DNA of 64,000 nucleotides from Muribaculaceae bacterium (GTDB lineage: Bacteria > Bacteroidota > Bacteroidia > Bacteroidales > Muribaculaceae): positions 1 to 64,000 of the forward strand of contig JAFUKL010000002.1 in NCBI GenBank assembly GCA_017473615.1, read 5' to 3'. The translations under genes and the position numbers were made by a program. The notes below the pieces were generated by a model. It searched no databases. It was not told the origin of the DNA and saw only the letters and a program-made list of their open reading frames with translations. Within the stretch, counting starts at the first letter, position 1. Each line of letters begins with the position of its first letter. Shown here one piece after another: positions 18,076 to 28,000 of the stretch.

Positions 18076-18156
18076 TAATAAATTAGGATAACAAGGTGGA
18101 TGTGGCAATGCTTGATTTGTCGTAATGCCGTTTTCCGGAGAGTTAAGAATTGTCGT

Positions 18157-18864
18157 ATGCTTGAAACTGCTCTATATTTGATTCCCGTGCCGTTGAGTGA
18201 AGGCGAACTCAACTCGGTACTTCCTGCACATAATATTGATATAGTGCGTGAAATCAAGCATTACATAGTGGAAAATGTGCGTTCGGCACGTCGTTTCTTG
18301 AAGAAATGCGACCGGGAAATCAATATCGATGAGCTTACGTTCTATGAATTGAACCGCCACACGAAGCCCGAAGAAATTTCGGGATTTTTAGTACCCTTGG
18401 AGCAGGGATTCCCTATGGGGGTTATATCGGAGGCGGGCTGTCCTGCCATAGCCGACCCCGGTGCCGATGTGGTGGCGATAGCACAACGCAAGTCGATTCG
18501 TGTGGTTCCGCTTGTGGGTCCTTCCAGTATCCTGATGTCGGTAATGGGTTCAGGTTTTAACGGGCAGAGTTTTGCCTTCTTGGGTTATCTGCCTATCGAT
18601 GCATCGGCTCGCGCCAAAAAATTCAAGGACATGGAGTATAACATCCGTGTGAACGATCAGACGCAGATTTTCATCGAAACTCCTTATCGCAACAATAAAT
18701 TGATAGCCGAGATGGCGCATACACTTCCTAAGTATTTGAAATTATGCGTGGCAAGCGACATTACCGGCAAACAAGAAAGTATCGTCACCCGCAAGGTGGC
18801 GGAGTGGGGTGTTGTAAAGTATGACTACGACAAGATACCCACGATTTTCTTGCTTTATAAATGA
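18157..18864 (+). CDS. SAM-dependent methyltransferase, RsmI/tetrapyrrole methylase fold (RsmI paralogue)
   Basis: The 235-residue protein MLETALYLIPVPLSEGE... has the tetrapyrrole (corrin/porphyrin) methylase fold: an N-terminal LYLIPVPL strand, GVISEAGCPAIADPGADVV (compare ALVSDAGTPAISDPGF of RsmI) and RVVPLVGPSSILMSVMGSGFNGQSFAFLGYLP. It is clearly different from the canonical RsmI at 51956-52705 and lacks its TPVGNLDD N-terminus, so it should not be called rsmI; Bacteroidota commonly carry such a second paralogue of unknown target. The start at 18157 is chosen over 18100 because homology begins there. It overlaps the next gene by 4 bases (ATGA). Confidence 0.85.
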   Translation: MLETALYLIPVPLSEGELNSVLPAHNIDIVREIKHYIVENVRSARRFLKKCDREINIDELTFYELNRHTKPEEISGFLVPLEQGFPMGVISEAGCPAIADPGADVVAIAQRKSIRVVPLVGPSSILMSVMGSGFNGQSFAFLGYLPIDASARAKKFKDMEYNIRVNDQTQIFIETPYRNNKLIAEMAHTLPKYLKLCVASDITGKQESIVTRKVAEWGVVKYDYDKIPTIFLLYK

Positions 18865-19901
18865 TGACACGATACAAGAATATAACAGAAAGGCAGTACA
18901 ATCTTTTCGGTGATGATGAGCCGGAAATGAAAAATGAAGTGATTGCCGATTTTGAGGTTGTCCCGGCAAGAAAGCCGGATTTGCAATCCGATGGTGAAAG
19001 ATTGAATGACAGTGCTGAAGACTTTGGTTCGGTAAAAGAAGTTCCCGAGATTCCGGCATTGCGTTTTATGAGTTTCGGCAGCGGCAGTAGCGGTAATTGC
19101 TCATACGTGGGTACTGAGAAAGGTGGGATTCTCGTGGATGCCGGAGTGGATGAGGCAAGTGTGTTTGAGAAACTTGCCGCCAATGGTGTAACTCCGCGCA
19201 TGATATACGGCGTGTGCCTTACTCACGACCATAGCGACCATATACGTTATGCCTACGCCATTGCGCGTAAGTATAACCATATACGCATTTATTGTACCAA
19301 CAGGGCTTTAAACGGCATCTTGAAGCGACATAATGTGTCGCGCCGCATAAAAGAATATCATCAGCCGGTATTTAAGGAAATTCCGTTTAAGCTGGGAGAT
19401 TTGACTATAACGGCTTTTGATGTGCCGCATGACGGACTTGACAATTCAGGATTTTATATAGAATACGGGGATAATAAGTTTGCTATGGCAACCGACCTCG
19501 GAGAAGTGAGCGAACGTGCGCGCCATTATATGACGCAGGCAGATTTCCTTATGATAGAGGCTAATTATGACCTTGAGATGCTTGAAAACGGAGCTTATCC
19601 TGAATATCTTAAAAATCGCATAAAATTGCCGACAGGTCATTTGGATAATGCCGATGCTGCAAGATTTGTGGGTGAAATATATACCGATAGGCTGAAGAAT
19701 ATATTTTTATGTCACTTGAGCAATGATAATAATACGCCGGAAAAGGCTGTCACTGCAGTGAGAAGTGCATTGGAGGAAAGGGGTGTTACGGTTGGTGCAG
19801 CCGATGGCTCGTTGGCTGAGCGTGACAAGGATGTTCAACTGATGGCATTACCCCGATATGAATGTTCGCCGTGGTTCGTTTTGCGTACAAACAATAAATA
19901 G
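18861..19901 (+). CDS. MBL-fold metallo-hydrolase (YycJ/WalJ-like)
   Basis: The metallo-beta-lactamase core starts at about residue 68 with LRFMSFGSGSSGNCSYVG and carries the zinc motif LTHDHSDHI (about 118-126), later ligands in DVPHDG, ATDLGEV, EANYD and a final histidine in FLCHLSNDN. This is the YycJ/WalJ type, thought to be a nuclease-like hydrolase acting in the cytosol. The first roughly 65 residues (MMTRYKNITERQYNLFGDDE...) are an acidic extension without recognisable domain. The start overlaps the upstream stop by 4 bases, favouring coupled translation and the long form; homology alone would also allow a start near residue 68. Confidence 0.88.
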   Translation: MMTRYKNITERQYNLFGDDEPEMKNEVIADFEVVPARKPDLQSDGERLNDSAEDFGSVKEVPEIPALRFMSFGSGSSGNCSYVGTEKGGILVDAGVDEASVFEKLAANGVTPRMIYGVCLTHDHSDHIRYAYAIARKYNHIRIYCTNRALNGILKRHNVSRRIKEYHQPVFKEIPFKLGDLTITAFDVPHDGLDNSGFYIEYGDNKFAMATDLGEVSERARHYMTQADFLMIEANYDLEMLENGAYPEYLKNRIKLPTGHLDNADAARFVGEIYTDRLKNIFLCHLSNDNNTPEKAVTAVRSALEERGVTVGAADGSLAERDKDVQLMALPRYECSPWFVLRTNNK

Positions 19902-19910
19902 AAATATATT

Positions 19911-20600
19911 ATGGGATTCATTTGGGATATTGTAAAGAAATTGCTGATATTGTTTTTCGGATCAACCATATTGGCTGTGGTGTTATACCGCTATGTACCT
20001 GTGTATATAACACCTCTTATGGTTTTGCGATTGATAGAGCAAAAGAATGAAGGCAAAGAATTTAAGATGAAACATGATTGGGTTTCGATAGGCGAAATAT
20101 CTCATAATATGCCGCAGGCTGTAGTGGCAAGCGAAGATAACCTGTTTCTAACGCATCATGGTTTTGATATGGAACAGATAGAAAAGGCTATAGAGGAGGC
20201 AAAAGAAGGAAACAGGCATCGAGGTGCAAGCACTATATCGCAGCAAACGGCGAAAAATGTATTCCTTTGGAACGGAGGCGGTTATTTCCGAAAAGGGCTG
20301 GAGGCTTATTTTACGGTGCTGATAGAACTTATATGGAGTAAAGAGCGAATAATGGAGGTGTATTTGAATTCAATAGAGACCGGCGATGGTATATATGGAA
20401 TTGAGGCAGTGGCTCAAGAAAATTTTGGTAAGCAGGCTCGAACGCTTTCCCAAAAAGAGTGTGCATTGATAGCCGCCACTTTGCCGAATCCGTTGAAGCA
20501 TGATTCGGCACACCCTTCCTTATATATGAGAAAGCGTCAGTTGCAGATACTTCTTTTGATGAACAAGATAGAACAGGTGAATATGGGGTGCAAAAATTAG
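19911..20600 (+). CDS. mtgA: Monofunctional biosynthetic peptidoglycan transglycosylase (GT51)
   Basis: MtgA polymerises lipid II into glycan strands at the outer face of the inner membrane. The 229-residue protein has one N-terminal membrane span (LLILFFGSTILAVVLY) and the GT51 domain with VVASEDNLFLTHHGFD (catalytic Glu about residue 74), RGASTISQQTAKNVFLW and KERIMEVYLNSIETGDGIYG. There is no transpeptidase domain. It follows the MBL hydrolase by 9 bases and ends 22 bases from the convergent cysK stop. Confidence 0.95.
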   Translation: MGFIWDIVKKLLILFFGSTILAVVLYRYVPVYITPLMVLRLIEQKNEGKEFKMKHDWVSIGEISHNMPQAVVASEDNLFLTHHGFDMEQIEKAIEEAKEGNRHRGASTISQQTAKNVFLWNGGGYFRKGLEAYFTVLIELIWSKERIMEVYLNSIETGDGIYGIEAVAQENFGKQARTLSQKECALIAATLPNPLKHDSAHPSLYMRKRQLQILLLMNKIEQVNMGCKN

Positions 20601-20622
20601 CCACCCGATACCACCGGATTTC

Positions 20623-21570
20623 TTATAGTGGGTATTCTTCAAAAGCATATAAGATGGTAGATAGATAGCGTTCGCCGGTGTCGGGCAAAAGAGCCACAAT
20701 GGTTTTTCCGGCGTTCTCTTCTATTTTAGCTAATTGCATGGCGGCATGTAAAGCTGCGCCTGAAGATATACCGACAAGCAGTCCTTCCTTTTGAGCCAAA
20801 AGCCTTGATGCACGTATTGCGTCATCATCTTTTACCGTAATAATACGATCCGCAATATCTGTATTGAAATTCTTGGGTATAAAACCTGCTCCGATACCTT
20901 GTATCTTATGTACTCCCGGTTTTCCTCCCGACAGCACGTGCGAACTTTCAGGCTCTACGGCAACGGCAAGTATCGTAGGCTTATGTTCTTTTAGTCCCTC
21001 GGCAGTCCCGCTTAACGTGCCTCCTGTGCCTACTCCTGCAACGAAGATGTCGATGTTCCCATCGGTATCACGCCATATTTCCTCGGCTGTAGTGCATTTG
21101 TGTGCAAACGGATTGGCAGGGTTGTCGAATTGTTGCAATATTACAGCCCCCGGAGTTACATCCTTTATTTCATTGGCTCGGCGTATTGCCCCATTCATTC
21201 CTTCGCTGCCGGGTGTCAATACCAATGTTGCACCAAGGGCTTTAAGCAGATTCTGCCTTTCTGCGCTCATGGTTTCGGGCATGGTGAGAATCAGTTTATA
21301 TCCTTTGACCGATGAAACCCAAGCCAGACCGATACCGGTGTTTCCGCTGGTTGGTTCTATTATCGTTGCGCCCGGTGTGAGCAAGCCTTTTTCCTCGGCA
21401 TCTTCAATCATGGCAAGGGCTATACGATCCTTAACACTTCCGCCGGGATTGAAATATTCGAGTTTTACAACCAATTCGGCTTTTAGGTTTTCCGACTTCT
21501 CAATATTATGTACTTCAAGTAAAGGTGTGTTACCTATCAAAGTTGTCAGATTGTTGTGAATTTTTTCCAT
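20623..21570 (-). CDS. cysK: Cysteine synthase A (O-acetylserine sulfhydrylase)
   Basis: CysK is the PLP enzyme that makes cysteine from O-acetylserine and sulfide. The 315 residues include LIGNTPLLEV at the N-terminus, the PLP lysine in GGSVKDRIAL (about residue 44), the substrate loop EPTSGNTGIGLAW (about 72-84), the phosphate-binding GVGTGGTLSGTAEG and GISSGAALHAA near the C-terminus. Full length and apparently monocistronic; no clear promoter is visible in the 82 bases upstream. Confidence 0.96.
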   Translation of the reverse strand: MEKIHNNLTTLIGNTPLLEVHNIEKSENLKAELVVKLEYFNPGGSVKDRIALAMIEDAEEKGLLTPGATIIEPTSGNTGIGLAWVSSVKGYKLILTMPETMSAERQNLLKALGATLVLTPGSEGMNGAIRRANEIKDVTPGAVILQQFDNPANPFAHKCTTAEEIWRDTDGNIDIFVAGVGTGGTLSGTAEGLKEHKPTILAVAVEPESSHVLSGGKPGVHKIQGIGAGFIPKNFNTDIADRIITVKDDDAIRASRLLAQKEGLLVGISSGAALHAAMQLAKIEENAGKTIVALLPDTGERYLSTILYAFEEYPL

Positions 21571-21652
21571 AATCGTTGGGTTTTATAGATTGTTAAATAT
21601 TTAGTCAAAAGGGTATCATGCTATACCGTCTTGTTGAAGAATGTCCGGCTTT

Positions 21653-22690
21653 TTATTTGTCGGTGTATTGGTCTTGAACAAAAGCCAGAATGCGGTTGGC
21701 TATCTCATGAGCTTCGGCTACCGATGCATTGCAAAAACTATGTCGCAACCTTTTAAACCTGACCATTTTTGCAGCCACTCCGCATTTGCGTAATTCAATG
21801 AACATGTTGATGGATTGTTCTATTTTAACCGTAGTATCGGCTGCTCCATGCATTATAAGAGTGGGGCAGCAATTCTTGTTTACGTAATTTATGGGAGAAA
21901 ATTCCCGGCAAAGCTGCATGACACGTTTTTTCTGGGTGTCGATGTCATAGCCGGTAACGCATTTTAATTGTCTGTTACGTTTCATGATGACTTTGCGCAC
22001 GCAGAGTTTGGCAAATGCCGTCATGAAAGGATTGAGGTTGGTACGGAAAAGCGTATTGAGGTCGGTGGGAGCGTAAGTATCAATCAGGTAGTTTACCTTT
22101 GCTGTAATATCCTTTAGTGATGTATCGCCTGTATATTTTTCGTCACCTGTATATGCTGTCATCATTGCGAGTTGTCCTCCTGCCGATGCGCCCCAAATGC
22201 CGATATTGTCGGTATCGAGTCCGACTTCTTTTCCATATTTGCGCACCCAGCGTACAGCATCCTTGCAGTCGGCTATTTGGTGCTGTATATGGCTTATGCT
22301 GTTATTGGCGAGACGATAATCTACGCTAACAACAGCGAAACCGTTGTCATTCAGCTTTTTCAGGACATATTGGCGGAAAGTGCGTTTAATGTTGTTCTTG
22401 CTTGCTTCAACCCATGAACCTCCGTGGATGAATATCAATACCGGTGCAAGTCCTGAATTGCCAAACGTCTGCCTCGGCTTATATATGTCCAAATGCAGTC
22501 GCCTTCCGTTCACGGTTTTATAAGTTACATTCTTGTAGGAGGGATAGTCGGGGCTTAGCTTGGGTAAAGAACTTGCCGTAGAAGCGTAGGCAGAACCGAG
22601 TTTTGCCGATGCGTAATAAACAGCGAGACCGGTTCCTATTCCGGTAGCCAATAACCATTTCTGACGCTGAGTTAAGTTGATGCCTGCCAT
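21653..22690 (-). CDS. Alpha/beta hydrolase, HSL/esterase-lipase type
   Basis: The 345-residue protein has an N-terminal hydrophobic segment (WLLATGIGTGLAVYYASAKLGSA split as a membrane anchor or uncleaved signal, about 12-34). The hydrolase domain carries FIHGGSW (oxyanion hole, about 90), the nucleophile elbow GIWGASAGGQ (about 165), an Asp in LIMHGAADTTV and the His in LRHSFCN near the C-terminus, a complete triad. LDIYKPRQ and the HGGSW motif are typical of the BD-FAE/carboxylesterase group. The natural ester is unknown; polysaccharide deacetylation or lipid esters are possible. Confidence 0.85.
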   Translation of the reverse strand: MAGINLTQRQKWLLATGIGTGLAVYYASAKLGSAYASTASSLPKLSPDYPSYKNVTYKTVNGRRLHLDIYKPRQTFGNSGLAPVLIFIHGGSWVEASKNNIKRTFRQYVLKKLNDNGFAVVSVDYRLANNSISHIQHQIADCKDAVRWVRKYGKEVGLDTDNIGIWGASAGGQLAMMTAYTGDEKYTGDTSLKDITAKVNYLIDTYAPTDLNTLFRTNLNPFMTAFAKLCVRKVIMKRNRQLKCVTGYDIDTQKKRVMQLCREFSPINYVNKNCCPTLIMHGAADTTVKIEQSINMFIELRKCGVAAKMVRFKRLRHSFCNASVAEAHEIANRILAFVQDQYTDK

Positions 22691-22714
22691 ATATTTTGTG
22701 TATTTTGGTTAGAA

Positions 22715-22722
22715 CAAAAATA
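22715..22722 (-). promoter_or_regulatory. Promoter -7 element of the alpha/beta hydrolase
   Basis: TATTTTTG on the minus strand, 25 bases before the start codon at 22690. Confidence 0.45.
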
Positions 22723-22764
22723 GTTATTAAAAAGTTCAATTGCAATAATACCGGATAAAATAAT

Positions 22765-22794
22765 GGGGTATCTACTGAAAAAAGCCGATACCCC
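22765..22794 (-). terminator. Terminator downstream of the lpxA-type gene
   Basis: GGGGTATC (22765-22772) and GATACCCC (22787-22794) form a perfect 8-bp stem, followed in the minus direction by ATTATTTTAT. It closes the efflux-lpxA unit. Confidence 0.75.
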
Positions 22795-22823
22795 GATGAA
22801 AAAGAATGTACTTGTAATGTTTA

Positions 22824-23618
22824 TCAGTCTATAATCATGCTGTTACGGTCTATTGCCACGATGTCGAGATTGTGGTTGCGTATGAAACCGATGATTTCTT
22901 CTCGTTCCTTTGACGGCTCGATGTCGGCCTCGATACGTTTCAATGCGTTAAATACCGATACGCTGCATTGGTATATGTGACGGTATGCCTTGGCAATGTC
23001 ATCGATTATATCTTCGTGAAACTGCTTATGACGCATGATGAAAGCATTTACGCCGAAATAAGTCACCGGATTATGAGCCATGATTACATAAGGAGGAACA
23101 TTGCCGCTTATTCGGCAGCCGCCTTTTATCATGCACCATTTGCCCACTTCGCTGGCATTGTGCAGAATTACACCTGAACTAAGGATTGTGCATGTATCCA
23201 CTTTACAGTTGCCTGCAATGGAAACACCGTTACCTAAAACGCACTTGTCGGCAATTTCGGAGTCATGCCCGATGTTGCACTCCGACATGACGAAGACGTT
23301 ATTGCCTATGCGTGTAGCTCCGTCGGGTGTGAGACCGCGGCGTATGATGGAGTTTTCCCGTATTTTGCAATTATCGCCGATGTAGCAGAATGACGGTTCT
23401 CCTTCCCAATGGAAATCCTGCGGTTCGGCTCCGATGATGGCTCCGTTGTAGATTTTTGTTCGGTTGCCGATACGGGTTCCGTTAAGCAAGCTTACGAAGG
23501 GGTATATTTCACAATCATCGCCTATCTCGACATTCTTACTGATGAATGCAAACGGGTGTATGATTACGTTTTTGCCGAGTTTTGCGCTCGGGTCAATATG
23601 AGCTAAAGGACTAATCAT
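22824..23618 (-). CDS. Acyl-ACP--UDP-N-acetylglucosamine O-acyltransferase (LpxA family)
   Basis: LpxA catalyses the first acylation in lipid A synthesis. The 264-residue protein is a left-handed beta-helix of hexapeptide repeats (IGDDCEIYPF, IGNRTKIYNG), with GAEPQDFHWEGEPS, the region of the catalytic His (NIGHDSEI, about residue 117) and VPPYVIMAHNPVTYFGVN, then a helical C-terminus. The histidine three residues before the catalytic one in E. coli LpxA appears replaced by Asn. It lies 24 bases after the RND outer membrane gene rather than with lpxD/lpxC/fabZ, so it may be a second LpxA-like copy acting on a different acyl acceptor; a canonical role is also possible. Confidence 0.85.
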   Translation of the reverse strand: MISPLAHIDPSAKLGKNVIIHPFAFISKNVEIGDDCEIYPFVSLLNGTRIGNRTKIYNGAIIGAEPQDFHWEGEPSFCYIGDNCKIRENSIIRRGLTPDGATRIGNNVFVMSECNIGHDSEIADKCVLGNGVSIAGNCKVDTCTILSSGVILHNASEVGKWCMIKGGCRISGNVPPYVIMAHNPVTYFGVNAFIMRHKQFHEDIIDDIAKAYRHIYQCSVSVFNALKRIEADIEPSKEREEIIGFIRNHNLDIVAIDRNSMIID

Positions 23619-23642
23619 TGTTCTTTATGTTATTTTGTGCCG

Positions 23643-25019
23643 TTATCTTCCGCCTCCAAGAGCTTGGTATAGGTTGATTGCAGCTTGGTTAGTACTTAAT
23701 TTGTTGTTAACGACCTGAATTTGTGATTGCAACAATTGTTGTTGTGCAGTCAACACTTCAAGATAGGTCGTAGTTCCCAAAGTTAGCAAATCTTTGTTGT
23801 ATTCGACCGCTTTTTTCAGGTTTTCTTCTTGGAACTCGATGTTTACTCCGGCTTCTTTAGTCTTTGTGATTGTGATTAAAGCGTTCGACACTTCATTTCC
23901 TGCGCTTAGCAATGTTGTCTGAAAGTTGTTGAGAGATTGTTGCTGTTGAGCCTTAGCAGCTTTCATGTTGGCTATATTCTTTCCTCGAGAGAAAAGCGGC
24001 ATGGTGAGCTGTCCGGCAAGGTTGACGAGCCATTGGGCAGGATCGATAATTGCGCTGCCTACAAGAGTTCCGTAACCGCCTGTAGCCGATAAGGTGATTG
24101 AGGGGTAGAAATTGGAACGTGCCACATTGGTAGCGTAATAAGCCATTGCGAATGCTTGTTCTGCTGCTTTTACGTCGGGACGCTGAGCGAGATAGCTCAT
24201 AGGTATCTCTTCGCTGATTTCGGCAGGCAGTGTAATCATGGATTCGCAATCCACAATCCATGTACTGCGTGGAGTGTTGAGTAGCAGTGACATTGTGTTG
24301 TTCAACTCGTGAATAGACATTTCGATATTCGGAATCGCAGCGAGTACGCTATGGTAGTTAGCGGTACTTTGCACTACCGAAACTTCGGTAAAGCGTCCGG
24401 CTTCTTTCATATCCTTCATCACTTGCACCGATTGTTTCCAAGCCTCGGCTGTTTCTTTGTATATAGCCAATTGCTTATTAAGTGCCACAAGTGCATAGTA
24501 TGTATTTGCCACGCCACCTATGATTTGAGAATTAACGGCTTGTCGGTATGCCTCACTTTGAAGCAACTGAGCTTTTGCTTTACGCTTGCTGTTGGTGAGT
24601 CTTCCGAAAATATCCACTTCCCAGCTCAGAGAAAGCGGCAGTTGGTACCCCCAGCTCAATTTGCTACCACCAAGGGAGGAACCGCTACCGTTGGGAGCAA
24701 ACGCCAATGACGGCAGGTAGCTTAGCTTTGCACCGAGCAATTGTGCTTGGGCAATATCGACGTTCAGTTTTGCATTTTGAAGGTCGAGGTTGTTTTCCAA
24801 TGCCAAACGGATGTATCCTTGTAGGATAGGGTCGGTGAATATCTTATCCCAAGGCAGGTTGCCTAAAGCAGAAGAATCTGCCGGTTGTGCGGCAGCCTGA
24901 GTGTACTCTCCCACAATACCGTTTTGAGGAAGTTCGTATTTTTTATAGATGTTACAACTGCTTACCGCTATGGTTAGTGCCATAGCGGATATAAGCATTG
25001 AAATTTTATTTTTACACAT
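23643..25019 (-). CDS. RND efflux outer membrane lipoprotein (OprM/TolC-type)
   Basis: This 458-residue outer membrane channel partner of a tripartite pump begins with a lipoprotein signal (LISAMALTIAVSSC, lipidated Cys about residue 22). It has two outer membrane efflux repeats of long alpha-helices, with typical segments LPWDKIFTDPILQGYIRLAL, WEVDIFGRLTNSKRKAKAQL, LAQRPDVKAAEQAFAMAYYA and LTLGTTTYLEVLTAQQQLL. The stop is 24 bases before the LpxA-type start and the gene is 12 bases downstream of the RND permease. Confidence 0.94.
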   Translation of the reverse strand: MCKNKISMLISAMALTIAVSSCNIYKKYELPQNGIVGEYTQAAAQPADSSALGNLPWDKIFTDPILQGYIRLALENNLDLQNAKLNVDIAQAQLLGAKLSYLPSLAFAPNGSGSSLGGSKLSWGYQLPLSLSWEVDIFGRLTNSKRKAKAQLLQSEAYRQAVNSQIIGGVANTYYALVALNKQLAIYKETAEAWKQSVQVMKDMKEAGRFTEVSVVQSTANYHSVLAAIPNIEMSIHELNNTMSLLLNTPRSTWIVDCESMITLPAEISEEIPMSYLAQRPDVKAAEQAFAMAYYATNVARSNFYPSITLSATGGYGTLVGSAIIDPAQWLVNLAGQLTMPLFSRGKNIANMKAAKAQQQQSLNNFQTTLLSAGNEVSNALITITKTKEAGVNIEFQEENLKKAVEYNKDLLTLGTTTYLEVLTAQQQLLQSQIQVVNNKLSTNQAAINLYQALGGGR

Positions 25020-25031
25020 AATAGTAGACCG

Positions 25032-28000
25032 TTAGTTTTGTGGTGAATACTGATTGATTTCTCGCTGAATGTCGCTGTTGTCGGTATCTTTCCACTTCAT
25101 CGGAGAGAATTTCTCTTGGATAGTCTGGAATATTACGAACAGGCATGGAACGATTAATACTTGGAATATCATACCTATAAGCATACCGCCGATAGAGCCT
25201 ACACCTAATGCTCGATTACCGTTTGCTCCTACTCCCGTAGCGAACATCATGGGTAGCAATCCTATGATAAGTGCAAGAGATGTCATAAGAATAGGGCGCA
25301 GACGTGCCACTGCCGCTGCCACTGCCGCTCCTGTAATGCTCATACCGGTCTTGCGGCGTGCGAGTGCGAACTCGACGATAAGGATGGCATTCTTTGCAAG
25401 AAGTCCCATAAGCATGACGAGCGCAATCTTCAAGTAAATATTGTTGGATACGCCGAACATTTGTGCGAAGATGAATGTTCCTGCCAAACCGAAAGGAATA
25501 GATAGAATTACCGATAACGGTAGCAAGTAGCTCTCGTATTGCGCACTTAGAATCAAGTAAACGAACAGCAAACATAACCCGAAGATAATAGCAGTACCGT
25601 TGTTTGAACCGCTCGCTTCTTCACGTGTCAAGCCTGAGAATTCAAATCCGTATCCTTGAGGGAGCATCTGCTCAGCCACTTCTTCGATGGCTTTGATTGC
25701 CTCACCGGAGGAGTATCCCGGATTAGGAACACCGTTCACGCTGATTGATGTGAACAGGTTGAAACGGTTCAATAGATCCGGTCCGTACACGCGTTTAAGC
25801 GAAACGAAGTTTGTTATCGGTGTCATTTCGCCATCGGCTGTTCTCACTTTCACTGTGTTGAGTGTCTCCGGTGAAACTCGCGATTCCGGTGCTGCCTGCA
25901 TCATTACACGGTAAAGTTTACCGAAACGGTTAAAGTTGGATACGTACATACCGCCGTAGTACCCTTGAAGTGTTGTCATTACGGCTGACGGGCTTATTCC
26001 GGCTTTCTTTGACTTGGCTACATCCACATCTACAAGATATTGAGGGAATGTGGGGTTGAATGTTGAATATGCCATCTGGATTTCCGGACGTTGATTCAAT
26101 GCCGCAATGAATTGCTGCTGAACTTCAAAGAAACGATTAATATCGCCTCCGGTCTTGTCTTGTAGTTGGAAATCAAAACCGTTGGATACTCCATAACCGG
26201 AAATCATAGGAGGTGCAAAGAACATAATTGTCGCATCCTTGATTTTTTGCCCTGTCATGGCGTATAACTGACCTAAGATAGCATCTACGCTCTCTTCCTT
26301 GCTTCTCTTGTCCCAGTGCTTTAGCTTGATAATGGCAGAACCGTAAGTATTGCCTTGTCCTGCTATGAAGCTATAGCCTTGAATCAAAGAGCGGGTTTCG
26401 ATAGCCGGAATCTTGGAGATAATCGCATCAAGAGAGTCTATTATTTCCTGTGTACGTTCCTGAGATGTTGCCGGTGGAGTGGAGATAACTCCCATAATAG
26501 TACCGGTATCTTCATTTGGAACAAGACCTGAAGGTGTAACACTCATAAGCCATACAAGAACGCCTATAGAAACTGCGACAATAATTGCAGACAATTTTTT
26601 TGCTTTGATGAAGAAATTAACAATACCTTTATAGCGGTTTAGAACCGTTTCAAATCCTGCATTGAATCCCTTATGGAAACGAGTAATGAAAGTTTCTTTC
26701 TTGCTATGTTCATCGGTGTGCGGTTTCAAGAACAGCGCACATAGCGCAGGTGACAGTGTCAAAGCGTTGATTGCCGACAATGCTATGGCTATTGCCATAG
26801 TAAGACCGAACTGGCGGTAGAAAACACCTTCGGTTCCCGGCATGAATGACACGGGAATGAACACAAGCATCATTACAAGTGTGATGGAAACAAGTGCAGT
26901 ACCGATTTCGCTCATGGCATCGATTGATGCCTGACGTGCCGATTGATAACCTTCGTCAAGTTTTGCATGGACTGCCTCGACCACCACTATGGCATCATCG
27001 ACCACTATGGCTATGGCTAACACTAATGCAGAAAGGGTGAGCAAGTTCAAGGAGAATCCTATCAGGTTGATAAAGAAAAATGTTCCTACCAATGCCACCG
27101 GAATGGCGATAGACGGGATAAGTGTCGAACGGAAATCCTGCAAGAAGATGTAAACCACGATAAACACAAGGATAAATGCTTCAAAGAGCGTCTGAATAAC
27201 ATGGTTTATAGATGCTTGAAGGAATTCGTCGGTATTCATGGGAACATCAAGACGAAGACCTTTGGGAAGATTCTTTTCTGCATTTTCAACCACTTCAAGC
27301 ACGTTTTCGATAACTTCGCTTGCGTTAGAGCCGGGAGACTGGAATACGATGGTTGTGACACCTGTATTACCGTTAACCTTATTACTGAATCCGTAGCTTA
27401 GACGTCCGAGTTCCAAGTCGGCAACATCTTTAAGATATAGTATTTGTCCGTCATAGTTGGTGCGGATAATAATATCTTCAAACTCTTCGGGGGTTGCCAA
27501 GCGTCCCTTGTATTTCATGATATACTGGAACGATTGTTTACCCTGTTCGCCGAAAGCGCCCGGAGCGGCTTCAATGTTCTGCTCGGAAAGAGCTGCTATT
27601 ACGTCGGTAGGCTGAAGACCATATTGTGCCATTACATCAGGTTTAAGCCATATACGCATAGAGTAGTCGGCACCTAAAGTAAGAGCTTCACCTACACCCG
27701 GAATACGCTTAAGAAGAGGCGCAATGTTTATGGTCATGTAATTCTCGATGAAATCAGGAGTGTAATTACCGCTTTCATCGGAGAGAGAGATGCCCACAAG
27801 CATTGATGTCTGTCGCTTTTGTGTGATGACACCTACTTTGGTAACTTCGGCGGGCAATAGGTTGGTGGCTTGTGCCACACGGTTCTGAACATCGATTGCA
27901 GCCATGTCGGGGTCATAACCTTGCTTGAAATATACAGTAATCTCGGCACTACCGTTATTAGTAGCGGTTGATGTCATGTAAGTCATGTTCAATGCACCGT

